A program made the position numbers and the translations under genes. A DNA stretch of 64,000 nucleotides from Pseudomonas jessenii. Lineage in GTDB: Bacteria; Pseudomonadota; Gammaproteobacteria; Pseudomonadales; Pseudomonadaceae. Positions 28,165 to 36,549 of this stretch are shown here, in pieces. How positions within the stretch are numbered: the stretch's first letter is position 1; every line of letters starts with the position of its first letter. The stretch covers positions 186,001 through 250,000 of the forward strand of contig NZ_NIWT01000003.1 of assembly GCF_002236115.1 (NCBI RefSeq), written 5' to 3'. The notes under the pieces were generated by a model. It was given only the letters and a program-made list of their open reading frames with translations, made no database searches and was not told the origin of the DNA.

Positions 28165-28517
28165 TGGGCATCTCCCAGTTGCTTGCGCAGGCGGGCGATG
28201 CGGGTGTTGAGCACGTTCAACTGTTCCTCGCTCTTGGCCGTCAACACCTTGGCTTCAGCCAGGCGCGCATCGAGTTCGGCCTGTTCGGCCCGCATGCGTG
28301 CGTTTTTGAAGGATTGATCGGTCATGTTGCCCTTGGCGCGGTTGAACTTGTCTTCGGCCAGTTTCATTTCCGGCACATCGTCGGCGGTGGCGCCTACGGC
28401 CTTGGCCTGTTCGAGTGCCTGTTCGGTCAGGCGAATCTGTTCATTCGGCGCAGGATCGGTTGCACAACCCGCCAGGGCGGCAAAGGCCACGGCAGCGAAA
28501 AGAGGTCGAATACTCAC
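28161..28517 (-). CDS. DUF4398 lipoprotein
   Basis: The 118-residue protein has a lipobox LAGC with Cys at residue 18 and is otherwise helical (heptad-like stretches such as NARMRAEQAELDARLAEAKV), the DUF4398 pattern. The start is GTG with AAGGA seven bases upstream. It overlaps the OmpA-domain gene by four bases. The two share the DUF4398 region and probably form one envelope complex; that last point is inference. Confidence 0.87.
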   Translation of the reverse strand: MSIRPLFAAVAFAALAGCATDPAPNEQIRLTEQALEQAKAVGATADDVPEMKLAEDKFNRAKGNMTDQSFKNARMRAEQAELDARLAEAKVLTAKSEEQLNVLNTRIARLRKQLGDAQ

Positions 28518-28526
28518 TGAAAATCC

Positions 28527-29366
28527 TTACTGTTTTGGGGTACTGACGGGTTGTTGCGGGGGGCTTGGCTGTGGTTGTGAGCGTTGTGCTTTCCATCGCT
28601 CGATATTGCGCATCAGCACGGCCTCCGTCAGTCCGGACGCGGGCAATTCTGTCATCTTTTTGGCCAACTGTCCGCGCAACCACGGATCGTTGCACGCCGA
28701 GTCATGGGAAATCGCCAGGTACAGGCCAGGTTTGTCGACCGGTTGCGAGCGCGCGACCAGGTCAGCGGCCATGCCCAGTGTCTGCGCGGTCGCCATGCCC
28801 GAGTAACGCCCTGCCAGTACAAACTCGACCTCGCCCAACAGCAGTTTTTGAAAGGCCTGGGTCAGGTTGGACGTGCGCGTGAGGGTCAGTTGCTGTCCGG
28901 CAAAGGTGCTGAATTGCGGGGTCATTCGGGCCTTTTCCGACACGGCACCGGGATGGCCGTGCAGGTCCTGTGCTTCGTTGTAGACCAGTGTCGAGTCCTT
29001 GCGAGTCCAGACCAGGTAGTCGTTTTCCAGCAAGGCTGGATGGATGTAGTCCAGGGTCTCCAGCTCGCTGACGGTCAACGTCGCGTCCGCCAGCATGTCC
29101 ATGCGCCCGCTGCGCACTTCGTCCAGGGCCTGGGCGCGCTTGCCGGCATAAAGCAGTTCGACCTTGAGCCCCAACTCCCCCGCCACTTGCTGCAGCAAAT
29201 CGGCGCTGGCACCGATCAGGTATTTGGGATTGTGCGGGTCTTGCCACAGGTACGGCGGTGCGTCCGGGCTGCCGGTTACCACAAGGCGCTCGCATTTGCC
29301 TGCAGCGACAGACAGCGCCGGCAATAGCGTCAATCCCAGCAAGCTCCACACACAGCGCAGATCCAT
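28527..29366 (-). CDS. Extracellular solute-binding protein family 3-like
   Basis: The 279-residue protein has a signal peptide (MDLRCVWSLLGLTLLPALSV, cut near residue 22) and a periplasmic amino-acid-binding-protein fold: CERLVVTGSPDAPPYLW, GASADLLQQVAGELGLKVEL and RSGRMDMLADATLTVSELE. No permease or ATPase genes adjoin it, so it may serve as a sensor or orphan binder rather than an uptake component. GGAG lies before the ATG at 29366; an ATG five codons upstream is possible. The DUF4398/OmpA pair starts 9 bases after its stop, so the three may be one operon. Confidence 0.85.
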   Translation of the reverse strand: MDLRCVWSLLGLTLLPALSVAAGKCERLVVTGSPDAPPYLWQDPHNPKYLIGASADLLQQVAGELGLKVELLYAGKRAQALDEVRSGRMDMLADATLTVSELETLDYIHPALLENDYLVWTRKDSTLVYNEAQDLHGHPGAVSEKARMTPQFSTFAGQQLTLTRTSNLTQAFQKLLLGEVEFVLAGRYSGMATAQTLGMAADLVARSQPVDKPGLYLAISHDSACNDPWLRGQLAKKMTELPASGLTEAVLMRNIERWKAQRSQPQPSPPQQPVSTPKQ

Positions 29367-29402
29367 CGCTTCACACTCCACTCAAACTCGGTGATGCCCC
29401 CC

Positions 29403-29502
29403 TGTAGGAGCGAGCTTGCTCGCGATGGATTCAAAGGCACCGCGTTTATCCAGGATCAACGCGTCATCGTTAACGTCCATCGCGAGCAGGCTCGCTCCTA
29501 CA
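29403..29502. repeat. REP pair, CTCCTACA variant
   Basis: Inverted units TGTAGGAGCGAGCTTGCTCG at the left and the complement ending CTCGCTCCTACA at the right. Both arms carry TCCTAC, unlike the TCCCAC form of the pairs at 9.0, 17.9 and 51.5 kb. It lies in the gap between etfA and the solute-binding protein gene. Confidence 0.87.
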
Positions 29503-29513
29503 GAATGAAGAGC

Positions 29514-29543
29514 AAAAAAAAGCCCGACCAAAAGGCCGGGCTC
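29514..29543 (-). terminator. Terminator after etfBA
   Basis: AGCCCG-CC and GG-CGGGCT form a hairpin (29521-29542) with loop AAAA and one mismatch, followed on the minus strand by seven to eight T. It begins about 22 bases after the etfA stop. Confidence 0.9.
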
Positions 29544-29564
29544 TTTATAAGTGAAGCAGCCGGA

Positions 29565-30494
29565 TTAGACCAGCTTCTCCAGCTCAGGGATGGCTTCGAA
29601 CAGGTCCGCCACCAGGCCGTAATCGGCCACCTGGAAGATCGGCGCTTCTTCGTCCTTGTTGATCGCTACGATCACTTTGGAGTCTTTCATGCCGGCCAGG
29701 TGCTGGATCGCGCCGGAGATACCGACGGCGATGTACAGCTGTGGAGCAACGATCTTGCCGGTCTGACCGACCTGCATGTCGTTCGGAACAAAACCTGCGT
29801 CGACCGCGGCGCGCGATGCACCGACGGCAGCGCCCAGCTTGTCGGCCAGGGCGTACAGGTGTTTGAAGTTATCGCCATTCTGCATGCCGCGACCGCCGGA
29901 AACGACGATCTTGGCAGCGGTCAGTTCCGGACGATCGGACTTGGCCAGTTCTTCGCCAACGAAGCTGGAGATGCCAGCGTCGTGGGCAGCGCCAACAGCT
30001 TCAACGGCAGCAGAGCCACCTTCAGCTGCAACCGGGTCGAACCCGGTGGCACGCACGGTGATCACCTTGACCGCAGCGTTCGACTGAACGGTAGCGATGG
30101 CGTTACCGGCATAGATCGGACGCTTGAAGGTGTCGGCGCTTTCTACCGAGATGATCTCGGAGATCTGGTCAACGTCCAGGGCAGCGGCAACGCGCGGCAG
30201 GATGTTTTTGCCGTTGGAAGTGGCGGCAGCCAGGATGTGGCTGTAGCCCTTGCCCAGCTCTGCAACCAGAGGAGCGACGTTTTCCGGCAGCTGGTGAGCG
30301 TAGGCAGCGTTATCGGCTACCAGCACTTTAGCCACGCCAGCGACTTTCGCAGCGGCTTCAGCCACGGCGCCAGCGCCCTGGCCAGCGACCAGAACGTGGA
30401 TGTCACCACCGATTTTGGCGGCAGCAGCAACGGTGTTCAGCGTGGCCGGAGCCAGCACTTTGTTGTCGTGTTCAGCAATAACCAAGATAGTCAT
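29565..30494 (-). CDS. etfA: Electron transfer flavoprotein subunit alpha
   Basis: The 309-residue subunit holds the FAD of ETF, which collects electrons from acyl-CoA and other dehydrogenases. The C-terminal FAD domain is textbook: [47 protein letters not shown] and [12 protein letters not shown]. The ATG directly follows the etfB stop codon (TAA-ATG with no gap), so the two are translated together in equal amounts. Length is normal. A terminator follows. Confidence 0.96.
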   Translation of the reverse strand: MTILVIAEHDNKVLAPATLNTVAAAAKIGGDIHVLVAGQGAGAVAEAAAKVAGVAKVLVADNAAYAHQLPENVAPLVAELGKGYSHILAAATSNGKNILPRVAAALDVDQISEIISVESADTFKRPIYAGNAIATVQSNAAVKVITVRATGFDPVAAEGGSAAVEAVGAAHDAGISSFVGEELAKSDRPELTAAKIVVSGGRGMQNGDNFKHLYALADKLGAAVGASRAAVDAGFVPNDMQVGQTGKIVAPQLYIAVGISGAIQHLAGMKDSKVIVAINKDEEAPIFQVADYGLVADLFEAIPELEKLV

Positions 30495-31244
30495 TTAGAT
30501 TACCTTCGCTTCGTTTTTCAGTTTCTCGACCAGTTCAGCCACCGACTTGACCTTGATACCCGCGCTGCGTGCAGCCGGCGCTTCGACTTTCAAAGTCTTG
30601 TTGGTGGAGGCGGTGGAAACGCCCAAAGCATCCGGAGTCAGCACTTCGAGAGGCTTCTTCTTGGCTTTCATGATGTTTGGCAGAGACGCATAGCGCGGCT
30701 CGTTCAAACGCAGGTCGGTGGTGACGATCGCCGGCAGTTTCAGGGAAACTGTTTGCGCGCCGCCGTCGATTTCACGGGTCACAGCTACGCTGTCGCCGCT
30801 GATTTCGACTTTCGAAGCGAACGTGCCCTGACCGTAGCCGCTCAATGCAGCGAGCATCTGGCCAGTCTGGTTGTTGTCGCTGTCGATGGCCTGTTTGCCA
30901 AGGATCACCAGCTGAGGCTGTTCCTTGTCGACAACAGCTTTCAACAGTTTGGCAACAGCCAGGGAAGTCAGGTCTTCGGCGGACTCGACGAGGATGGCGC
31001 GGTCGGCACCCAGAGCCAGCGCGGTGCGCAGTTGCTCTTGAGCGGTGGACGGGCCTACGGAGACGACGACGATTTCAGTCGCAACACCCTTCTCTTTCAG
31101 GCGTACGGCTTCTTCCACGGCGATTTCGCAGAACGGGTTCATCGACATCTTGACGTTGGCAAGATCGACGCCGGAATTGTCCGCCTTGACGCGAACCTTG
31201 ACGTTGTAATCCACAACGCGTTTGACAGCTACAAGAACCTTCAT
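30495..31244 (-). CDS. etfB: Electron transfer flavoprotein subunit beta
   Basis: The 249-residue partner of EtfA binds AMP and docks the dehydrogenases. It begins [20 protein letters not shown] and has the family signature region [14 protein letters not shown] at the end, plus [24 protein letters not shown] lies before the ATG. The gene is transcribed away from etfD across a 548-base gap, so a shared regulatory region for the whole ETF pathway is likely. Confidence 0.96.
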   Translation of the reverse strand: MKVLVAVKRVVDYNVKVRVKADNSGVDLANVKMSMNPFCEIAVEEAVRLKEKGVATEIVVVSVGPSTAQEQLRTALALGADRAILVESAEDLTSLAVAKLLKAVVDKEQPQLVILGKQAIDSDNNQTGQMLAALSGYGQGTFASKVEISGDSVAVTREIDGGAQTVSLKLPAIVTTDLRLNEPRYASLPNIMKAKKKPLEVLTPDALGVSTASTNKTLKVEAPAARSAGIKVKSVAELVEKLKNEAKVI

Positions 31245-31535
31245 GGATTCCTCGTTACTCTCCGGTGAAAAGAAAGTCGCCTAGGCGAACCTGGCGGTTG
31301 ATGCTCATCGGGCGCAAGGGCACCTCCAAAAACGCCGGCAAAGCGGTCAAGTGACCATCGCTCATGATCTGGATGACCGTTGGTCAGTGGTGACTGACGA
31401 GTCATTCAACATCGCGGCGTGTAAACTGCACATCAAACCCGCGCAGCGCATCACTCTCTACTGCCATCGCCCTGTCTTTAGAGGTGCTCTTGAAACCAAC
31501 AGCCAGCCTACGGCGAGCGCAAAACCGCCCGTATC

Positions 31536-31561
31536 TTGACCGGAACGCCTATTCCGGTCAA
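31536..31561. promoter_or_regulatory. Ten-base inverted repeat in the etf gap
   Basis: TTGACCGGAA (31536-31545) and TTCCGGTCAA (31552-31561) are perfect inverted repeats with a six-base centre. No T run follows on either strand, so an operator is more likely than a terminator. The regulator is unknown. Confidence 0.5.
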
Positions 31562-31621
31562 TACGCCAAAATGGCCGTTCATAAGGCGCGTGACTTTGAT
31601 TTCTCTGGCTTTGAGCCAATT

Positions 31622-31666
31622 CAAACAAACGTTTGTATTGGACGCTGAGAGTGGTGTAGATATAAT
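31622..31666 (+). promoter_or_regulatory. etfD promoter with PsrA-type operator
   Basis: A sigma-70 promoter TTGGAC (31638-31643), 17 bases, TATAAT (31661-31666) lies about 127 bases before the etfD start. Directly upstream is CAAAC-AAAC-GTTTG (31622-31635), which fits the PsrA box ([CG]AAAC N2-4 GTTT[CG]). PsrA is a TetR-family fatty-acid-responsive repressor that controls ETF genes in pseudomonads, as I recall. The box ends two bases before the -35 hexamer, so binding would block polymerase. Confidence 0.65.
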
Positions 31667-31792
31667 GCGCCACCAAAAGAGAAAGGTGGTCAATCGATTG
31701 TCCTCTTCCGGCGTTGCGCCGGAATTCATGGATGCGACACCCGACTTCCAAATTAGAAAAAAAACTGTTGAGCCTTGAGTAGGAGATAACCT

Positions 31793-33457
31793 GTGGAACG
31801 CGAATACATGGAATTCGACGTGGTCATCGTCGGTGCCGGCCCCGCTGGTCTTTCCGCCGCCTGCCGCTTGAAGCAGAAGGCCGCTGAAGCCGGTAAGGAA
31901 ATCAGCGTCTGCGTGGTCGAAAAAGGCTCCGAAGTCGGTGCTCACATTCTGTCCGGCGCCGTGTTCGAACCACGGGCCCTGAACGAACTGTTCCCGAACT
32001 GGAAAGAACTCGGCGCGCCGCTGAACACGCCCGTCACCCGCGACGACATCTTCGTGCTCAAGAACGCTGAAAGCGCGCAGAAAATTCCAGACTTCTTTGT
32101 GCCCAAGACCATGCACAACGAAGGCAACTACATCATCTCCCTGGGCAACCTGTGCCGCTGGCTGGCCCAGCAGGCCGAGAACCTGGGCGTGGAAATCTAC
32201 CCCGGCTTCGCCGCTCAGGAAGCGCTGATCGACGAAAACGGCGTGGTTCGCGGGATCATCACCGGCGACCTGGGCGTTGACCGCGAAGGCAACCCGAAGG
32301 AAGGCTTGTACACTCCTGGCATGGAACTGCGTGGCAAGTACACGCTGTTCGCCGAAGGTTGCCGTGGCCACATCGGCAAGCAACTGATCAAGCGCTTCAA
32401 CCTGGACACTGACGCTGATGCCCAGCACTACGGCATCGGCCTGAAGGAAATCTGGGAAGTCGACCCGGCCAAGCATCAGCCAGGCCTGGTAGTGCACACC
32501 GCCGGTTGGCCGATGGACATCATGGGCACCGAGAACACCGGTGGCTCGTTCCTCTATCACCTGGAAAACAACCAGGTCGTGGTTGGCCTGATCGTCGACC
32601 TGTCCTACAGCAACACCTACCTGTCGCCGTTCGACGAGTTCCAGCGTCTCAAGCATCACCCGGTGCTTGCTCAGTACCTGGAAGGCGGCAAGCGCATCAG
32701 CTACGGCGCACGTGCCATCTGCAAGGGCGGCCTGAACTCGCTGCCGAAAATGGTGTTCAAGGGCGGCGCGCTGATCGGTTGCGACCTCGGTACCCTGAAC
32801 TTCGCCAAGATCAAAGGCAGCCACACCGCGATGAAGTCCGGCATGCTCGCCGCTGAATCCGTGGCCGAGGCGCTGTTCGCCGAGAAGGACGGCACCGAAG
32901 AGCTGACCACTTATGTGGACGCGTTCAAGAAGAGCTGGCTCTACGAAGAACTGTTCGCCAGCCGCAACTTCGGCCCGGCGATCCACAAGTTCGGCGCCAT
33001 CGTCGGCGGCGGTTTCAACTGGCTCGACCAGAACATCTTCGGCGGCAAACTGCCGTTCACCCTGCACGACACCAAGCCGGATTACGCTTGCCTCAAGCTC
33101 GCGGCCGACTGCAAGAAGATCGACTACCCGAAACCGGACGGCAAGCTCAGCTTCGACAAACTCAGCTCGGTGTTCATCTCCGGTACCAACCACGAAGAAG
33201 AACAGCCGTGCCACCTGAAGCTGGCCGACGCGAGCATCCCGATCAGCAAGAACCTGCCGCTGTACGATGAGCCGGCACAGCGTTACTGCCCGGCCGGCGT
33301 GTATGAAGTGATCACCAAGGAAGACGGCGAGAAGCGCTTCCAGATCAACGCCCAGAACTGCGTTCACTGCAAGACCTGCGACATCAAGGACCCTGCACAG
33401 AACATCACCTGGGTGGCGCCGGAAGGGGCTGGTGGCCCGACTTACCCGAACATGTAA
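31793..33457 (+). CDS. etfD: Electron transfer flavoprotein-ubiquinone oxidoreductase
   Basis: The 554-residue inner-membrane-associated enzyme passes electrons from ETF to ubiquinone. It has an N-terminal FAD loop VVIVGAGPAGLSAACRL (residues 10-26), the ETF-QO quinone-side region, and a C-terminal 4Fe-4S ferredoxin-like segment with RYCPAGVYEV and NCVHCKTCDIKDP supplying the four cysteines. The start is GTG at 31793, with AGGAG seven bases upstream. It is divergent from etfBA, its direct electron donor. A terminator follows. Confidence 0.95.
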   Translation: MEREYMEFDVVIVGAGPAGLSAACRLKQKAAEAGKEISVCVVEKGSEVGAHILSGAVFEPRALNELFPNWKELGAPLNTPVTRDDIFVLKNAESAQKIPDFFVPKTMHNEGNYIISLGNLCRWLAQQAENLGVEIYPGFAAQEALIDENGVVRGIITGDLGVDREGNPKEGLYTPGMELRGKYTLFAEGCRGHIGKQLIKRFNLDTDADAQHYGIGLKEIWEVDPAKHQPGLVVHTAGWPMDIMGTENTGGSFLYHLENNQVVVGLIVDLSYSNTYLSPFDEFQRLKHHPVLAQYLEGGKRISYGARAICKGGLNSLPKMVFKGGALIGCDLGTLNFAKIKGSHTAMKSGMLAAESVAEALFAEKDGTEELTTYVDAFKKSWLYEELFASRNFGPAIHKFGAIVGGGFNWLDQNIFGGKLPFTLHDTKPDYACLKLAADCKKIDYPKPDGKLSFDKLSSVFISGTNHEEEQPCHLKLADASIPISKNLPLYDEPAQRYCPAGVYEVITKEDGEKRFQINAQNCVHCKTCDIKDPAQNITWVAPEGAGGPTYPNM

Positions 33458-33475
33458 GCCGAACCGCTGAACATC

Positions 33476-33502
33476 AAGGCTCCCGAAACGGGGGCCTTTT
33501 TG
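33476..33502 (+). terminator. Terminator after etfD
   Basis: AAGGC-CCCG (33476-33485) pairs with CGGG-GCCTT (33489-33498) across a three-base AAA loop with one mismatch, followed by TTTTT. It starts 19 bases past the etfD stop. Confidence 0.88.
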
Positions 33503-33554
33503 TTGCGTGCGATTCAGGACATAACACCGCTCCCACAGGGGATCTATTACCAAC

Positions 33555-34445
33555 TCAGGCAGCGCGTTCATCCCCGGGATTACGCTCGAAGTACCGCTTG
33601 TACTCGCGACTGAACTGCGACGTGCTCTGATACCCCACCCGATGCGCCACCTGCGCCACACCCAGCCCCTCCCCCACCAACAACTGCTGCGCCCGCAGCA
33701 GACGCAATCGCTTCAGGTACTGCACCGGTGACAACAAGGTGCTGCGCTTGAAATGCTCGTGAAAGGTCGACGCACTCATGTTGGCGCAACTGGCCAGGGT
33801 CTCGACGTTCAACGGTTCGGTGTAATGCGCATGCAGATGACTGAGGGATGCCGCGATCCGGGCGAACTGCCCCTGCTGCTCAACCAGTGCCCGCAATACA
33901 TCGGCTTGCGGACCGCGCAAGGCGACGAACAGCAACTCACGCAAACGCGCTTGCCCCATGATCTGGCATTCCAGCGGATCGTGCAGGCAACGCAGCAGCC
34001 GCTCGACACAACCGCGCATGGCGTCATCGAGTACTGCCGAGGTCATGGACTCCGGTGTTTGCGCCGGAATATGCCGCCCCGGCGCCAGGCCCATCGCCAA
34101 CACCAACTCGCCCAGCATCACCCGGTCGATCGCGACGGAAACACCCAGCATCGGCCCGCTGGGCGCGGCAAAGGTTTCACACTCGAACGGCACCGGCAGC
34201 GCCTGAATCAGGTAATGCCCAGCACCATATTCCAGGGTGCGCGGCCCCAGGTACGCCAGTTTGCTGCCCTGGGCGATGATCACCAGGCTCGGCTCATAGA
34301 TCTGCGGCCCACGGGCCACGTCGCAACTGGCCCGCAGAACCTGTACGCCCGGCAACGCAGTCGGGACGAAACCGTCGCGAGTGGACAGCGGCTCGATCAG
34401 CGAAACCAGGGTGGCATTGGCATCAAGGTAACGGGTCAACAGCAT
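33555..34445 (-). CDS. AraC-family transcriptional regulator
   Basis: The 296-residue regulator has an N-terminal AraC-type effector domain (YEPSLVIIAQGSKLAYLG) and a C-terminal double helix-turn-helix (about 195-290: LASCANMSASTFHEHFKRST and VAQVAHRVGYQSTSQFSREYKRYF). It is divergent from the zinc alcohol dehydrogenase gene with 191 bases between them, the usual arrangement for this subfamily and its aldehyde- or alcohol-inducible target. Two 17-base direct repeats with a 21-base period lie in that gap and are its likely binding site. Confidence 0.9.
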   Translation of the reverse strand: MLLTRYLDANATLVSLIEPLSTRDGFVPTALPGVQVLRASCDVARGPQIYEPSLVIIAQGSKLAYLGPRTLEYGAGHYLIQALPVPFECETFAAPSGPMLGVSVAIDRVMLGELVLAMGLAPGRHIPAQTPESMTSAVLDDAMRGCVERLLRCLHDPLECQIMGQARLRELLFVALRGPQADVLRALVEQQGQFARIAASLSHLHAHYTEPLNVETLASCANMSASTFHEHFKRSTLLSPVQYLKRLRLLRAQQLLVGEGLGVAQVAHRVGYQSTSQFSREYKRYFERNPGDERAA

Positions 34446-34533
34446 CGGGGCTCTTCACAAAAAAGGTCACGGAATAAGGGACGAAAGCATCATCGCAGGT
34501 CTGATTGCCAATGGGTTCGAACAGAGGCGGATG

Positions 34534-34571
34534 CCGGAGGAATAGGCATGACACCCGGAGGAATCGCCATG
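34534..34571. promoter_or_regulatory. Direct-repeat operator between the AraC and ADH genes
   Basis: CCGGAGGAATAGGCATG (34534-34550) and CCGGAGGAATCGCCATG (34555-34571) match at 15 of 17 positions with a period of 21 bases. Direct repeats two helical turns apart are the classic AraC/XylS-family binding pattern. Each copy also happens to look like a ribosome site plus ATG, so a small upstream frame (34548-34694, overlapping the ADH start out of frame) cannot be excluded. Confidence 0.6.
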
Positions 34572-34636
34572 GCCGGTACAGGGGACGACGCCCAAAATGC
34601 GCCACCTCACCCGTCAGCGCTTTTGCGAGGTTCACC

Positions 34637-35689
34637 ATGTACACCGCCATCGGATACGCCGCCCAGTCGGCCACCACTCCCCTCGCCCCCGTGAAATTCG
34701 AACGTCGCAGCCCAAGGCCTGACGACGTTGCCATCGAGATTCTCTACTGCGGCGTCTGCCATTCCGACATCCATCAGGCCCGCAACGAGTGGGGCATTGC
34801 CGTTTACCCGCTGATGCCTGGCCACGAAATCGTAGGCAAGGTGACCGCCGTGGGTGCGAGTGTCACCCAGCATAAAGTCGGCGATCTGGTTGGTGTCGGC
34901 TGCATGGTCGATTCCTGCCGCAGCTGCGAAGCCTGCCAGGCCAACCTCGAGCAATACTGCCTCGAAGGTCCGACCATGACCTACGCCACCCCGGACCGCG
35001 TGGATGGCAGCAACACCATGGGCGGCTACTCCGACAGCATCGTGGTCAGCGAGCACTTTGTGGTGCGTATCCCGGAAAAACTGCCCCTGGCCAGCGCCGC
35101 GCCGATCCTGTGCGCCGGCATCACCACCTACTCACCGCTCAAGCACTACGGCGTGAAGGCCGGTGACAAGGTCGGGATTCTCGGCATGGGCGGCCTGGGC
35201 CACATGGGCATCAAGTTCGCCAAGGCCATGGGCGCCGAGGTGACCTTGTTCACCCGTTCGGCGAGCAAGGCCGAAGAGGCTCGTCGCCAGGGTGCGGACC
35301 ATGTGATCGTGTCCACCGATGATGCCCAGATGCAGGCTGCGGCCGGGCACTTCGATTTCCTGCTCGACACCATTCCGGTGCAGCACGACCTCAACCCTTA
35401 CCTCGATACGCTGCGATTCGACGGCGTACATATCCTGGTGGGGTTGATCGAACCGGTGGAGCCACCGGTACATGCCGCCAAACTGGTGTTGGGGCGTCGC
35501 GTGCTCGCCGGCTCGCTGATCGGCGGCATCGCAGAAACCCAGGAAGTGCTGGATTTCTGCGCCGAGCACAACATCACCTGCGACATCGAGATGCTCGACA
35601 TCCGCCAGATCAACGAGGCTTACGCCCGCATGATCGCCGGTGACGTGAAGTACCGCTTCGTCATCGACATGGCGACCTTGAAAATCTAA
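34637..35689 (+). CDS. Zinc-dependent NAD(P) alcohol dehydrogenase (YahK/CAD type)
   Basis: The 350-residue medium-chain dehydrogenase has the catalytic zinc site (CGVCHSDIHQ and MPGHEIVG), the structural zinc cysteines (SCRSCEACQANLEQYC) and the coenzyme loop GMGGLGHMGIKFAKAMGAEV followed by FTRSASK, where Arg-Ser favours NADP. It most resembles YahK-like aldehyde reductases. The ATG at 34637 follows GCGAGG. Its last codons overlap the IclR gene tail to tail by four bases. The AraC gene next door is the likely regulator. Confidence 0.9.
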   Translation: MYTAIGYAAQSATTPLAPVKFERRSPRPDDVAIEILYCGVCHSDIHQARNEWGIAVYPLMPGHEIVGKVTAVGASVTQHKVGDLVGVGCMVDSCRSCEACQANLEQYCLEGPTMTYATPDRVDGSNTMGGYSDSIVVSEHFVVRIPEKLPLASAAPILCAGITTYSPLKHYGVKAGDKVGILGMGGLGHMGIKFAKAMGAEVTLFTRSASKAEEARRQGADHVIVSTDDAQMQAAAGHFDFLLDTIPVQHDLNPYLDTLRFDGVHILVGLIEPVEPPVHAAKLVLGRRVLAGSLIGGIAETQEVLDFCAEHNITCDIEMLDIRQINEAYARMIAGDVKYRFVIDMATLKI

Positions 35690-36489
35690 ACCTTCAAGCC
35701 AAGCTCCGCCGACAGCCGGGCCGTGACCCCTTTGATCAGGGGAATCAGCTCGGCCATTTTTTCCAGCGGCATGTAAGGCACGGTACTGGCAATGCTGATG
35801 CCGGCGACGATGCGCTTGCTGGCATCACGGATCGGAGCGGCCACACAGCGGATCGACGGTTCGTTGTCTTCCAGGTCGAACGCATAACCGCCGGCCACAT
35901 ACTCGACCATGCGCTGCTGAAACTGCTCCCAGGTTTGCTCCGGGTGCTGCGGCCAGAACTGGTTTTTCCCACCCACCGGCAGGCTGACTTCGTAAAGGCG
36001 CTGCCACTCTTGCGGTGAATCATCGAGCATCAGCGCCTTGCCGATCCCGGTGCGCGCCAACGGCATGCGATGGCCGACCCGCGAACGCATTTCCGGGCCA
36101 TTGCGCCCCGGATTCTTGTGCAGGTACAGCACTTCGTCGCCTTCACGGATCGCCAGGTGAATGGTGTCGCCGGTCAACGCCGACAACTCATCCAGGTACG
36201 GCCCGGCCAGGGTCACCAACGGCAGCTCTTCACGGGCCTGAAAGCCCAGTTCGATCAGTTTCGGCCCCAGCAAATAACCGACTTGCGGCACCACCCGCAG
36301 ATAACGCTCGTCCACCAGGCAACTGGCCAGGCGATGGGTGGTGCTGCGCGTGGTGCCGATCAGCCGGGCGATTTCCTTGAGATCCCGGGCGCCGCTGGCC
36401 ACGGCCTGGACCACACCCAACCCGCGAAGCAGGGTCTGGGTGCCGGTCGGCGCGGCGTCCTTGGCGATTTTTGGGGCGTCTTCCTGCAT
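35686..36489 (-). CDS. IclR-family regulator of the galactonate operon
   Basis: The 267-residue protein has an N-terminal winged helix (about 20-75: DLKEIARLIGTTRSTTHRLASCL) and a C-terminal IclR effector domain (HLAIREGDEVLYLHK, ARTGIGKALM, VAAPIRDASKRIVAGISI). It is last in the run dgoK-dgoA-dgoD-transporter-iclR, so it probably senses a galactonate-pathway intermediate. E. coli uses a GntR-type DgoR for this job, and a GntR gene of that type lies at 49.4-50.1 kb, so which protein controls dgo here is open. AAGG lies eight bases before the ATG. Confidence 0.87.
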   Translation of the reverse strand: MQEDAPKIAKDAAPTGTQTLLRGLGVVQAVASGARDLKEIARLIGTTRSTTHRLASCLVDERYLRVVPQVGYLLGPKLIELGFQAREELPLVTLAGPYLDELSALTGDTIHLAIREGDEVLYLHKNPGRNGPEMRSRVGHRMPLARTGIGKALMLDDSPQEWQRLYEVSLPVGGKNQFWPQHPEQTWEQFQQRMVEYVAGGYAFDLEDNEPSIRCVAAPIRDASKRIVAGISIASTVPYMPLEKMAELIPLIKGVTARLSAELGLKV

Positions 36490-36549
36490 ATCCAGCCTTT
36501 ACCGTTGAGCGAGTGAACGGGCGGCATTATGGTCGCCCGCGTGCCACGA

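Larger units (their letters stand above)
31245..31792. other. Divergent regulatory gap between etfB and etfD
   Basis: No coding frame here is convincing. Visible elements are a perfect ten-base inverted repeat (31536-31561), a PsrA-type box on a strong etfD promoter (31622-31666), a leader hairpin TTCCGGCG-ttg-CGCCGGAA (31706-31724) without a T run, and the etfD ribosome site. The etfB promoter must lie in the left part but I could not pick one with confidence. Confidence 0.6.

Noticed and set aside
31508..33661. A 717-codon open frame on the minus strand opposite etfD
   Set aside because: It mirrors the codon bias of etfD in a high-GC genome, contains no recognisable domain, and etfD on the other strand is an unambiguous full-length gene.
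35686..36489. Calling the IclR gene dgoR
   Set aside because: The characterised DgoR is a GntR-family protein; the IclR protein is only linked by position, and a GntR candidate exists at 49.4 kb.
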